Part shown: positions 35,714 through 45,676 of the stretch, in pieces | How positions within the stretch are numbered: position 1 is the first letter of the stretch | Layout: every line of letters begins with the position of its first letter | Assembly: GCA_017940955.1 (NCBI GenBank) | Contig: JAGAXP010000161.1 | Location: forward strand, 4,170 to 68,169 | DNA length: 64,000 nt | Direction of reading: 5' to 3' | Source of the DNA: Oribacterium sp. | GTDB lineage: Bacteria > Bacillota_A > Clostridia > Lachnospirales > Lachnospiraceae | The notes under the pieces: generated by a model | The model's database searches: none | Seen by the model: the letters and a program-made list of their open reading frames with translations, nothing else | What the model was told of the DNA's origin: nothing | Translations under genes and position numbers: made by a program

Positions 35714-38380
35714 ATGAGTAAAGTAAAAAATCCGGAAGTTGTAAATGACATGGATTCATTGCTTCAGAAGATCCAGGTAGTTCGTGAGGCTCAGGAGAAG
35801 TTCGCGACCTACAGTCAGGAACAGGTTGACAAGATCTTCAATGCAGCAGCTACAGCAGCAAACCAGATGCGTATCGAGCTTGCGCAGATGGCTGTTGAAG
35901 AAACAGGAATGGGCGTGGTTGAGGATAAGGTTATAAAGAACAACTACGCAGCTGAGTATATCTACAATAAGTACAAGAATGTACAGACCTGCGGAGTTAT
36001 CGACGAGGATCCTGCGTTCGGAACAAAGACAGTTGCCGAGCCTTTGGGACTTATCGCTGCCGTTATCCCTACAACAAACCCAACATCAACAGCTATTTTC
36101 AAGACATTGCTTTGCCTTAAGACAAGAAACGGTATCATCATAAGCCCCCACCCAAGAGCTAAGAAGTGTACAAGCCTTGCAGCAAAGATCGTACTTGACG
36201 CAGCAGTTGCAGCAGGTGCACCTGAGAACATCATCGGATGGATTGATGAGCCGTCACTTGAGATGACATCAGAGATCATGCATGATGCTGACTGCATCCT
36301 CGCAACAGGCGGACCCGGAATGGTTAACGCAGCTTATTCATCCGGAACACCGGCTCTCGGAGTTGGTGCAGGAAACAACCCATGTATCATCGATTCTTCA
36401 GCTGATATCGAGATGGCAGTTTCCTCTATCCTTCATTCAAAGACCTTTGATAACGGTATGATCTGTGCATCAGAGCAGTCAATAACCGTTGTTGCAGACG
36501 TTTATGACAAGGTAAAGAAAGAGCTCGAGTACAGAGGTGCATACTTCCTTAACAAGGAGGAGCGTGAGAAGGTTGGAAAGACCATCATTATCAACGGCTC
36601 CCTCAATGCAAAGATCGTTGGACAGCCTGCATGGAAGATCGCTGAGCTTGCCGGAGTAAAGATCCCTCACGACAAGAAGGTGATCATCGGAGAGGTTTCC
36701 GACAATACAAAGGCAGAGCCATTTGCACACGAGAAGCTTTCACCGGTTCTCGGAATGTACAAGGCAAAGGATTTCGATGCTGCTATTAAGAATGCAGAGC
36801 TCCTTCTCATGGACGGAGGCCCAGGACACACAGCATCAATCTTTATTGATTCACGTGAGACCGAAAAGATACATAAGCACGCAGTTGCAATGCATGCCTG
36901 CAGAATACTTCTTAACATGCCGTCTTCACATGGTGGAATCGGTGATCTCTATAACTTTAAGGTTGCTCCTTCTCTTACACTGGGATGCGGTTCTTACGGC
37001 GGAAACTCCGTATCTGAGAACGTTGGTATCAAGCATCTTTTAAACTACAAGACAGTTGCAGAGAGGAGAGAGAATATGCTCTGGTTCAGAACACCTGAGA
37101 AGGTTTATTTCAAGAAGGGCTGTATGCCTGTAGCCCTCAGTGAGCTTAAGGACGTTTACGACAAGAAGAAGGTGTTCCTGGTAACAGACTCCTTCCTTGA
37201 TCAGGCAGGATACATCAAGCCTATCACAGATAAGCTTCATGAGATGGGAATCGACTACAGAGTATTCTCTCATGTTCAGCCGGATCCTACACTTGCAAAT
37301 GCAACTGAAGGTGCTGAACAGATGGCACGCTACAATCCTGATACCATCATCGCATTCGGTGGCGGTTCAGCAATGGACGCAGCAAAGATCATGTGGGTTC
37401 TTTATGAGCACCCTGAAGTAAAGTTCGCTGACATGGCTATGCGTTACATCGATATCCGCAAGAAGGTTTACCAGTTCCCTAAGATGGGCGAGAAGGCTCT
37501 TTTCGTAGCTATCCCTACATCTTCAGGAACAGGTTCAGAGGTTACACCGTTCGCGGTTATCACAGATGAGGAGACAGGAACAAAGTATCCTATCACTGAC
37601 TATGAGCTGCTTCCCAACATTGCCATCGTTGATACTGACAACATGATGACACAGCCAAGAGGACTTACAGCAGCATCAGGTATCGACGTACTTGTACACG
37701 CACTTGAGGCATACGCAAGCATGATGGCTTCACCATATACAGACGGTCTCGCACTTCAGGCTATGAAGAGAGTATTTGATTACCTTCCTACAGCCTACAA
37801 CGAGCCTACAAACATCAAGGCACGTGATGAGATGGCTAATGCTTCCTGCATGGCAGGTATGGCCTTCGCCAATGCTTTCCTTGGAATCTGCCACTCCATG
37901 GCCCACAAGCTTGGCGCATTCCACCATATCCCTCACGGACTTGCAAACGCACTGCTCCTTAATGCCGTAATCAGATATAACGCATCAGAGCAGCCTCCAA
38001 AGATGGGAACCTTCCCTCAGTACGAGTATCCTCACACACTTAAGAGATATGCTGAGTGTGCACGTTTCGTAGGCATTAACGAGAAGGATGATGCAAAGGC
38101 TGTTGAGAAGCTCTGTGAGAAGATAACAGAACTCAAGAAGACAGTAGGCGTTAAGGAGAGAATACAGGACTATAACGTAACAGAAGAGGATTTCTTAAAG
38201 ACCCTCGATGAGATGAGTGTCAAGGCCTTCGACGACCAGTGTACCGGAGCAAACCCCCGTTACCCGCTGATTTCAGATCTCAAGGAAATCTACATGCTCG
38301 CCTTCTACGGAAAGAAGTACAAGAAGAACGACAAAACCCCTGTAGAAATTTTGGGTTGCGTTAAGGAGTATACAGAGTAA
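35714..38380 (+). CDS. adhE: Bifunctional acetaldehyde-CoA/alcohol dehydrogenase
   Basis: An 888-aa fusion. The N-terminal half (about 1-440) is an aldehyde dehydrogenase with catalytic Cys in MICASEQS (about 246-253). A linker follows. The C-terminal half is an iron-type alcohol dehydrogenase: GGGSAMDAAK for NAD binding, and GICHSMAHKLGAFHHIPHGLANA with the iron-ligand histidines. It reduces acetyl-CoA to ethanol, regenerating two NAD+ in fermentation, and forms spirosome filaments in other bacteria. I start at ATG 35714 behind AGAGGAAA; an upstream TTG at 35687 lacks a ribosome site. Codon use is strongly host-optimised, suggesting high expression. Regulation by Rex is likely from the operator. 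Confidence 0.97.
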   Translation: MSKVKNPEVVNDMDSLLQKIQVVREAQEKFATYSQEQVDKIFNAAATAANQMRIELAQMAVEETGMGVVEDKVIKNNYAAEYIYNKYKNVQTCGVIDEDPAFGTKTVAEPLGLIAAVIPTTNPTSTAIFKTLLCLKTRNGIIISPHPRAKKCTSLAAKIVLDAAVAAGAPENIIGWIDEPSLEMTSEIMHDADCILATGGPGMVNAAYSSGTPALGVGAGNNPCIIDSSADIEMAVSSILHSKTFDNGMICASEQSITVVADVYDKVKKELEYRGAYFLNKEEREKVGKTIIINGSLNAKIVGQPAWKIAELAGVKIPHDKKVIIGEVSDNTKAEPFAHEKLSPVLGMYKAKDFDAAIKNAELLLMDGGPGHTASIFIDSRETEKIHKHAVAMHACRILLNMPSSHGGIGDLYNFKVAPSLTLGCGSYGGNSVSENVGIKHLLNYKTVAERRENMLWFRTPEKVYFKKGCMPVALSELKDVYDKKKVFLVTDSFLDQAGYIKPITDKLHEMGIDYRVFSHVQPDPTLANATEGAEQMARYNPDTIIAFGGGSAMDAAKIMWVLYEHPEVKFADMAMRYIDIRKKVYQFPKMGEKALFVAIPTSSGTGSEVTPFAVITDEETGTKYPITDYELLPNIAIVDTDNMMTQPRGLTAASGIDVLVHALEAYASMMASPYTDGLALQAMKRVFDYLPTAYNEPTNIKARDEMANASCMAGMAFANAFLGICHSMAHKLGAFHHIPHGLANALLLNAVIRYNASEQPPKMGTFPQYEYPHTLKRYAECARFVGINEKDDAKAVEKLCEKITELKKTVGVKERIQDYNVTEEDFLKTLDEMSVKAFDDQCTGANPRYPLISDLKEIYMLAFYGKKYKKNDKTPVEILGCVKEYTE

Positions 38381-38454
38381 AGTTCAGCGTCACGCCACCT
38401 TACTTTGATATTCAATACATGTTGAATCTTGTGGCAACAAGATCATAAAGTGAA

Positions 38455-38490
38455 GCTGTGTGAGATCTATATCTCACACAGCCTTCTTTT
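38455..38490 (+). terminator. Intrinsic terminator after adhE
   Basis: GCTGTGTGAGAT (38455-38466) pairs perfectly with ATCTCACACAGC (38471-38482), followed by a T-rich run. Confidence 0.9.
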
Positions 38491-38535
38491 AATATAAAAC
38501 ATTTTATACCATTTAGTTATGTCTGATATTTTTTA

Positions 38536-40020
<1,485 letters not shown>

Positions 40021-40080
40021 TGCAGAGCTTTTTCCATGAAATTGAGATAGCTTGCAATTAAGAAACTGATATAGTAATAT

Positions 40081-40120
40081 ACGAAAGTCAGGTGGATTTA
40101 ACACCTGGCTTTCGTTGGTT
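40081..40120 (+). terminator. Intrinsic terminator after gdhA
   Basis: ACGAAAGTCAGGTG (40081-40094) pairs with CACCTGGCTTTCGT (40102-40115), then a T-containing tail. Confidence 0.8.
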
Positions 40121-40259
40121 ATTCCCGTAAATGTAATTATCTTACGTTTCTAAATGAAAACGATTGGGTTTTAGTTTGGTATACGTTCATTCTGTTTAAA
40201 AGCATTTATTTTACGGGTAAATATAAGATTATTCAGATTGCAGTCTAAAGGGGTTATAG

Positions 40260-41183
40260 ATGCATAATTTTCTGAAAACAATAGGATTTTCAAAGATACA
40301 GACCGATATGCAGCTTGAGCCGCTTTTGGAGCGTGCTGTTAATGACAAGTATCGGACTCTTATCATCAATGGTAATGAGGGTTCTGTTATAGAGCAGTAT
40401 CAGCTTCCGGTGGCACCTTCCATGGGTATTGCGGTTGTTGGTGAGAGAACTCCAGACGGTGTTTTCCACAGGAATTATTATTTTCCGTATATGAGATCCT
40501 ATGACGGAACATTGACAGAAGCGGGATCTGTGGAGAGACATCTGGAAAAAGAAACCTATGCAGGGGTACTTGAAGACTTTAAATCGGGAATAACACTTAT
40601 TTTTTATATTACAAATTCAGTACAGCTCAGAGAACTTCAGAAAATGGAAATGCGCGTCAAAGCAAGACAAGCCTTTCTTACCGGTCTTGCCTGTGAAGGA
40701 AAGATCCTTTTGCCCATAGAGAAGAAGGAAGATCCGGAAGCTGTAAAAAGAAAAAGCATTGAGCGCAGAAGTCTGTTTGAGGCTGCAAGACAGGGAGACC
40801 AGGAAGCAATTGATACCCTTACGGAGACGGATATCAATATGTTTAACGAGCTTCATCAGCGTATAGTTACAGAGGATTTGTACAGTATAGTAGAAACAAC
40901 CTTCATGCCTACAGGTGTGGAGTGTGATATATATTCGATCCTTGGAGAGATAGTTTCTCTCAGAGTAAAGGAGAATGTTTATACCCATGAAAATGTGGTG
41001 GATATGAAGATCAGCTGCAATGACTGTATCTTCCATGTTGCCATCAATGAGTCGGATCTGATGGGTATACCGGCTGTCGGAAGAAGATTTAAAGGAAAAA
41101 TATGGATGCAGGGCAATCTTGAATTCATTGAGAATGATACGGATGGCCAGGCTGATGACGATAACGCAGATGCTGTGGGATAA
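40260..41183 (+). CDS. DUF3881 family protein
   Basis: A 307-aa soluble protein opening MHNFLKTIGFSKI. It matches what I know of DUF3881, a family largely confined to Lachnospiraceae and relatives. It has no signal peptide and no recognisable catalytic motif. A charged helical stretch (about 120-190, EMRVKARQAFLTGLACEGKI...RRSLFEAARQGDQEAIDTL) precedes a beta-rich C-terminal domain (DIYSILGEIVSLRVKENVYTHENV...). The end is Asp-rich. The terminator stem begins inside its last codons. Function is unknown. The ribosome site (AAAGGGG) is moderate. Confidence 0.8.
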   Translation: MHNFLKTIGFSKIQTDMQLEPLLERAVNDKYRTLIINGNEGSVIEQYQLPVAPSMGIAVVGERTPDGVFHRNYYFPYMRSYDGTLTEAGSVERHLEKETYAGVLEDFKSGITLIFYITNSVQLRELQKMEMRVKARQAFLTGLACEGKILLPIEKKEDPEAVKRKSIERRSLFEAARQGDQEAIDTLTETDINMFNELHQRIVTEDLYSIVETTFMPTGVECDIYSILGEIVSLRVKENVYTHENVVDMKISCNDCIFHVAINESDLMGIPAVGRRFKGKIWMQGNLEFIENDTDGQADDDNADAVG

Positions 41184-41203
41184 CTCAACAGCATCTGCTT
41201 TTT
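41166..41203 (+). terminator. Terminator overlapping the DUF3881 stop codon
   Basis: GCAGATGCTGT (41166-41176, still coding) pairs perfectly with ACAGCATCTGC (41188-41198), then T5. The TAA stop at 41181-41183 lies in the loop. Confidence 0.85.
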
Positions 41204-41270
41204 GATTTATGATCAAAACCATAGGAAACCGGAGGGTATACAGATATGCTGTTGATTTAACGATTTATCA

Positions 41271-41299
41271 TTGCATTGAGCTAAAGCGTTATGTATAAT
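41271..41299 (+). promoter_or_regulatory. Promoter of the amino-acid ABC transporter genes
   Basis: -35 TTGCAT (41271-41276), 17-bp spacer, -10 TATAAT (41294-41299), 41 bp before the permease gene. Confidence 0.75.
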
Positions 41300-41340
41300 C
41301 AGACAGAAACGGATTATAGGAAATACTCTGGAGGAAAAAA

Positions 41341-41991
41341 ATGGTTCTTTCACAGATAATAATAGAATTACTGAAAGGTCTTGCCGTATCGGTAAGGATT
41401 TTTTTGATAACACTTCTTTTCAGTCTTCCGCTGGGACTTGTCATAGCCTTTGGAAGGATGTCGAAGAATAACATTATCAGCAGCATAACAAAGATATATA
41501 TATCCATAATGAGGGGCACACCTCTTATGCTTCAGCTTTTTGTTGTGTATTACGGACCTTACTATCTCTTTAATATAAAGCTTAGTCCCACATACAGAAA
41601 TTCTGCTGTTTATATTGGTTTTATAATCAATTACGCTGCCTACTTCGCGGAGATCTACAGATCCGGAATACAGTCAATGCCTGTCGGGCAGTACGAGGCT
41701 GCCGCACTTCTCGGATACAGCAAATTCCAGACCTTTGTGAGGATCATACTTCCGCAGGTTATCAAACGAATACTTCCGTCTGTTACCAACGAAGTTATAA
41801 CCCTTGTTAAGGATACCTCCCTGGCCTTCTCCATATCTGTAATGGAAATGTTCACAAAGGCAAAAGCATTGTCCTCAAGCCAGACCTCCATGACACCGCT
41901 TATAGTTGCGGGATTGTTTTACTATGTGTTCAATTTCGTGGTGGCATTCCTAATGGATAAGGCAGAAAAGAAACTTGACTACTATAAATAA
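41341..41991 (+). CDS. Polar amino-acid ABC transporter permease (HisM/GlnP family)
   Basis: A 216-aa permease with about five membrane helices. MRGTPLMLQLFVVYYG and the EAA loop (YEAAALLGYSKFQTFVRIILPQVIKRILPSVTNEVITLVKDTSL) are hallmarks of the HAAT/PAAT family. It pairs with the ATPase encoded 97 bp downstream to import a polar amino acid or cystine. GGAGG precedes the ATG. No substrate-binding protein is adjacent, so it must be encoded elsewhere. Confidence 0.92.
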   Translation: MVLSQIIIELLKGLAVSVRIFLITLLFSLPLGLVIAFGRMSKNNIISSITKIYISIMRGTPLMLQLFVVYYGPYYLFNIKLSPTYRNSAVYIGFIINYAAYFAEIYRSGIQSMPVGQYEAAALLGYSKFQTFVRIILPQVIKRILPSVTNEVITLVKDTSLAFSISVMEMFTKAKALSSSQTSMTPLIVAGLFYYVFNFVVAFLMDKAEKKLDYYK

Positions 41992-42088
41992 AAAGCCGGA
42001 TTTTCTGTGAAAATCTGATTTGCAGCATCGCCTCTAAAGTAAATAAATTCTATATGGGGCGATGAACTTCAATAACGGAGAAAATAAA

Positions 42089-42853
42089 ATGAATCTTTTG
42101 GAAATGAAGCATGTGAAAAAAAGCTTCGGTAATCTGCAGGTGTTAAGAGATATAAGCCTTGAAGTAAAAGATGGTGAAATAGTATCCATCATCGGACCAT
42201 CCGGTTCAGGAAAGTCCACACTTTTAAGATGTGCAACTCTTTTGGAAACAATGGACTCCGGTACACTAAAGTATGAAGATATCATAGTTGCCGAGAATGA
42301 TCCTAACGGTAAGTCGGTATATGCTGACAAAAAAACCATAAGAAAAGTAAGTTCTGTATTCGGATTGGTTTTCCAGCAGTTCAATCTGTTTCCGCACTGG
42401 AACGTTATGCAGAATGTTACTGACGCGGTAATAAATGTCCAGAAAAAATCAAAAGCCGAAGCTGAGAAGACCGGAATGGAACTTCTGGAAAAGATGGGCT
42501 TAAGTGATAAAGCAAATTACTACCCGTTTCAGCTTTCCGGAGGTCAGCAGCAGAGAGTAGCCATAGCAAGAGCTCTTGCCCTTAATCCAAAGGTCCTCTT
42601 CTTCGATGAGCCAACCAGTGCCCTTGATCCGGAGCTTACGGGAGAAGTCCTGAAAGTCATCAAATCCCTGAAGGACTTAAAAATCGCCATGGTCATAGTA
42701 ACCCATGAAATGTCCTTCGCGAGAGACATTTCCGATAAAGTCATCTTCATGGCCGACGGAGTAATCGTTGAACAAGGCTCCGCCGAAGAAGTCTTCAACT
42801 CTGAAAACGAACGCATGCAGACCTTCCTCGGCCGCTACAAGGATATACTGTAA
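42089..42853 (+). CDS. Polar amino-acid ABC transporter ATP-binding protein
   Basis: A 254-aa ATPase. Walker A is GPSGSGKSTLLR, the Q-loop is VFQQFNLFPHWNV, the signature is LSGGQQQRVAIARALA, Walker B is VLFFDEPTSALDPE, and the H-loop is VTHEMSFARDI. The 'QFNLFPH' and 'EMSFARD' strings are typical of GlnQ/HisP-type ATPases. I start at ATG 42089 behind CGGAGA; an in-frame ATG at 42062 is an alternative. It energises the permease encoded upstream. Confidence 0.94.
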   Translation: MNLLEMKHVKKSFGNLQVLRDISLEVKDGEIVSIIGPSGSGKSTLLRCATLLETMDSGTLKYEDIIVAENDPNGKSVYADKKTIRKVSSVFGLVFQQFNLFPHWNVMQNVTDAVINVQKKSKAEAEKTGMELLEKMGLSDKANYYPFQLSGGQQQRVAIARALALNPKVLFFDEPTSALDPELTGEVLKVIKSLKDLKIAMVIVTHEMSFARDISDKVIFMADGVIVEQGSAEEVFNSENERMQTFLGRYKDIL

Positions 42854-42994
42854 AGCTGTCGAATTAATTGTTTAGCACATTGACTGCATATTCAGTGATA
42901 CATGATATGAGTCATCCCTTGAGCTTATTCTTGATGACTGCAAATCGGAATTAACCGGTATGAGTCATAGTGCTATTACGGAAAGCAAGTGCAA

Positions 42995-43135
42995 TGTGGA
43001 TAAATCAAAAAAACAGGCTAAATAAAGATGAAATACAGCAGAATTTGAATTTTTTCCACACAAAATGTGGAAAAAATCCCATAATTGTGGATAACAATGT
43101 GGACAAATAAAATGTTACATAAAACATGTGGATAA
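42995..43135 (+). promoter_or_regulatory. DnaA-box cluster
   Basis: TGTGGATAA, the complement of the strict consensus TTATCCACA, occurs exactly three times in the same orientation: 42995-43003, 43086-43094 and 43127-43135. A near match, TGTGGACAA, lies at 43098-43106. Between them is the AT-rich palindrome TTTTTCCACA/TGTGGAAAAA (43051-43075), which holds two further box-like halves. Confidence 0.7.
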
Positions 43136-43160
43136 AATTTGTAAATATATAGAAAATGGA

Positions 43161-43315
43161 AGAAAATGCAAGGGATGGGTGGCTAGGGCTGCGGACTGAA
43201 AGAACATCCGGCTCATCATGTACGAACCAGATGCACGTCAGTGCATATGGGGCGAACATGATGAGCCGGATGTTCTTTCAACTTCGTGGCCCGTCACCCG
43301 TCCCTTGCATTTTCT
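43161..43315. repeat. 155-bp inverted repeat, MITE-like (family C)
   Basis: Outer arms AGAAAATGCAAGGGATGGGTG and CACCCGTCCCTTGCATTTTCT end at 43161 and 43315. Inner arms GAAAGAACATCCGGCTCATC + ATGT (43198-43221) and its exact complement (43256-43279) flank a 34-base centre. No ORF with a ribosome site. Confidence 0.8.
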
Positions 43316-43357
43316 GTACCATTTCACACCCCTTGCATTTTCTGTACCATTTCACAA
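43302..43357. repeat. 28-bp direct repeat at the right end of the inverted repeat
   Basis: CCCTTGCATTTTCTGTACCA + TTTCACAC/A occurs at 43302-43329 and 43330-43357, duplicating the right terminal arm of the family C element. A third partial CGCATTT follows. Confidence 0.8.
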
Positions 43358-43435
43358 TTTCTCGCATTTCCCCCAATACATAACCAAAAACTATGGCAAA
43401 CTTTCAAAATTTATATATAATTGTTGTGTAATGTA

Positions 43436-43464
43436 TTGCCACATTTCAAAACCTTAGATATACT
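43436..43464 (+). promoter_or_regulatory. Promoter of the PhnD-like gene
   Basis: -35 TTGCCA (43436-43441), 17-bp spacer, -10 TATACT (43459-43464). The 70-nt leader contains small AGCGGAAACGCT and GAAGCTAAACGCTTC hairpins. Confidence 0.75.
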
Positions 43465-43542
43465 CTTTAAAGTTTTGGAAAGAAAGCGGAAACGCTGTGA
43501 AAATTCATGCGAAGCTAAACGCTTCAAGCCAGGAGGAGAAGA

Positions 43543-44676
43543 ATGAGAAAATCTATTTCTTTAGTTATGGCTGCTTTAATTGCGGCATCAGCACTTGTAG
43601 GTTGCGGATCAACAACAACCGCACCTGAAGCAACAAAGGCAGCAACAGAGGCAGCACAGGAGACAAACGCTGCAGCAGAGGGAGAGAAGAAGGAAGAAGC
43701 TGTAGAAGCACCTGCAGATGCAAAGGACATTGAGGTACTTAATGTAGCATTTGTTCCATCACGTGAGCCGGACGAGATCGTTACAGCTACAGAGCCTCTT
43801 AAGGAGATGATCAAGAATGAGATGGCTCCTCTTGGTTACAACATTAAAGATGTTAATATCACAGTAGGAACAAGCTATGAAGCGGTTGGTGAAGGACTTG
43901 CTGCCGGAACTATCGATATCGGATTCATCCCCGGCGGAACTTATATCCTTTATGATCAGGATGCAGAGGTTCTTCTTACAGCCACAAGAGACGGACTTTC
44001 TATCGACAGTGATAATCCAAAGGACTGGAACGATCAGAAGCCTACAGAGGGTGTTGATAAGCAGGTAACCTTCTACCGTGCACTTATGATCACAGGTCCT
44101 TCAGATAACGGTAAGGCTGTTGCAGAGAAGGTTAACAACGGAGAAGAGCTTACATGGGAAGACATTGACGGTCTTAACTGGGGTGTAATGGGACCTACAT
44201 CTTCAGCAGGTTACATTTATCCGGCACTTTGGATCCAGAAGAAATTTGGAAAGAATATCACAGATCTCTCACATGCTGTAGAGTGTGATTCATATGGTAC
44301 AGCTTTCGCACGTCTTGCTCAGGGTCAGATCGATGTTCTTTGCACATATGCTGATGCTCGTCGTGACTATGTTGAGAAGTGGAATGATGAGTATGCAATG
44401 GAGAATTCAATCTGGGATGATACCAATGTTATCGGTGTCACAGAGGGAATCTACAATGATACAATCTCAGGTTCAAGAGTATCAGACGTTATGATGGATG
44501 AAGATTTCAAGGCTGCTTTCAAGAAGGCTATGATCAACATCGGAAACACAGATGAAGGTAAGGAGGTCATCGCAATCTATACCCATAAGGGTTATGTAGA
44601 GGCTAATGACTCTGACTACGATTCTGCTCGTGATGCTCAGAATCTTATCAAGGAACTTCGTCTTGGTCAGAACTGA
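43543..44676 (+). CDS. phnD: Phosphonate/phosphite-type ABC transporter substrate-binding lipoprotein
   Basis: A 377-aa lipoprotein: signal peptide with lipobox SALVGC (Cys21), an Ala/Glu/Thr-rich tether to about residue 60, then a PhnD-type periplasmic-binding fold. NVAFVPSREPDEIVTATEPLKEMI opens the domain, VGTSYEAVGEGLAAGTIDIGFIPGGTYIL follows, and GPTSSAGYIYPALWI is the typical phosphonate-binding loop. It captures an oxyanion or phosphonate for the PhnC/PhnE/PhnE transporter encoded downstream. GGAGGAG precedes the ATG. A terminator between this gene and phnC suggests the binding protein is made in excess. Confidence 0.9.
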   Translation: MRKSISLVMAALIAASALVGCGSTTTAPEATKAATEAAQETNAAAEGEKKEEAVEAPADAKDIEVLNVAFVPSREPDEIVTATEPLKEMIKNEMAPLGYNIKDVNITVGTSYEAVGEGLAAGTIDIGFIPGGTYILYDQDAEVLLTATRDGLSIDSDNPKDWNDQKPTEGVDKQVTFYRALMITGPSDNGKAVAEKVNNGEELTWEDIDGLNWGVMGPTSSAGYIYPALWIQKKFGKNITDLSHAVECDSYGTAFARLAQGQIDVLCTYADARRDYVEKWNDEYAMENSIWDDTNVIGVTEGIYNDTISGSRVSDVMMDEDFKAAFKKAMINIGNTDEGKEVIAIYTHKGYVEANDSDYDSARDAQNLIKELRLGQN

Positions 44677-44702
44677 TAGAAGCGGTACACGTTAATAATT
44701 CG

Positions 44703-44745
44703 GAAAGTCCGCAGAATGCTTGCATTCATGCGGACTTTCTTTCTA
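44703..44745 (+). terminator. Terminator between the binding protein and phnC
   Basis: GAAAGTCCGCAGAATGC (44703-44719) pairs with GCATTCATGCGGACTTTC (44722-44739), then T-rich. It probably acts as a partial terminator within the transport operon. Confidence 0.85.
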
Positions 44746-44923
44746 TGTTGAATAAAGTACCGGGGGATATTTACCATTAGCAGGAAATAGTGAAAAAATC
44801 AATGACCTACTAATTATTTAATATTTTTTATCCGATATTAGATGTGAGTGCTTAACGAGTTAAACATTCACATGGAACATTGGGTTAAATTAATCATTTA
44901 TATAACAGGAAAAGGAAATAACC

Positions 44924-45676
44924 ATGATTAAGTTTGAGGATGTAGGAAAAAGATATCCAAATGGCTATGAAGGTCTGAAGCATATCGATCTCGAAATAGA
45001 ACAGGGAGAATTCGTAGCCATCATCGGTTTGTCGGGAGCCGGTAAGTCAACATTGATCCGAACCATAAACCGTATGCATGATGTAACCAGCGGAAAGCTC
45101 ACTGTGGATGGAATAGATGTTATGAGCCTTTCGGGAAAGAGTCTTCGTCGTTTCAGAAGAAAGGTAGGAATGATCTTCCAGTCCTTCAATCTTATTACAC
45201 GTACCACGGTTATCAATAATGTACTTACTGCATTCGTTCCTGATATGCCCTGGTATCGTTCTGTTTTCGGAATATATAATCAGGAAGAAAAGATGAAAGC
45301 CCTTGAGGCTCTTGATAAGGTTGGAATCCTTGATAAGGCATTTGTCCGTGCGGATCAGCTTTCCGGAGGACAGCAGCAGAGAGTTGCCCTTGCCAGAACC
45401 CTTGCCCAGAATCCTGAGATAATCCTTGCGGATGAGCCGGTTGCCGCCCTTGATCCGGTAACCGCAAAGCAGGTCATGAATGATTTTACACGTATCAATA
45501 AGGAAATGAATATAAGTATCCTTATCAATATCCACCATGTGGACCTGGCTCTTAAGTACTGTTCAAGAGTTATAGGTATCAATGCCGGAGAAATCGTTTA
45601 TGACGGACCCGCAGCAGAGGTTGATAAAGAAGTCCTCAATAAGATCTACAAGGGAGGACGGGAGGAACACGAATGA
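44924..45676 (+). CDS. phnC: Phosphonate-type ABC transporter ATP-binding protein
   Basis: A 250-aa ATPase. Walker A is GLSGAGKSTLIR, the Q-loop is IFQSFNLITRTTVINNV, the signature is LSGGQQQRVALARTLA and Walker B is IILADEPVAALDP. 'FNLI.R..V..NVL' is characteristic of PhnC. It overlaps the first permease gene by 4 bp (ATGA). AAAGGAAAT precedes the ATG. A TTAACGAGTTAA palindrome in the leader (44852-44863) could be an operator. Confidence 0.92.
   Translation: MIKFEDVGKRYPNGYEGLKHIDLEIEQGEFVAIIGLSGAGKSTLIRTINRMHDVTSGKLTVDGIDVMSLSGKSLRRFRRKVGMIFQSFNLITRTTVINNVLTAFVPDMPWYRSVFGIYNQEEKMKALEALDKVGILDKAFVRADQLSGGQQQRVALARTLAQNPEIILADEPVAALDPVTAKQVMNDFTRINKEMNISILINIHHVDLALKYCSRVIGINAGEIVYDGPAAEVDKEVLNKIYKGGREEHE

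Larger units (their letters stand above)
42854..43542. other. 689-bp gene-free region with DnaA boxes, inverted repeat and promoter
   Basis: From left to right it holds a DnaA-box cluster (42995-43135), a 155-bp inverted repeat (43161-43315), a 28-bp direct repeat (43302-43357) and the phnD promoter. Short open frames inside the inverted repeat (43156-43457) lack ribosome sites and I regard them as spurious. Confidence 0.7.

Noticed and set aside
42995..43135. Chromosomal origin (oriC)
   Set aside because: No dnaA, dnaN or rpmH nearby and no clear unwinding element beyond AT-richness; a DnaA-box cluster is the safer call.
43156..43457. Short overlapping ORFs inside the inverted repeat
   Set aside because: They lie in a palindrome, lack ribosome sites and have no recognisable protein features.
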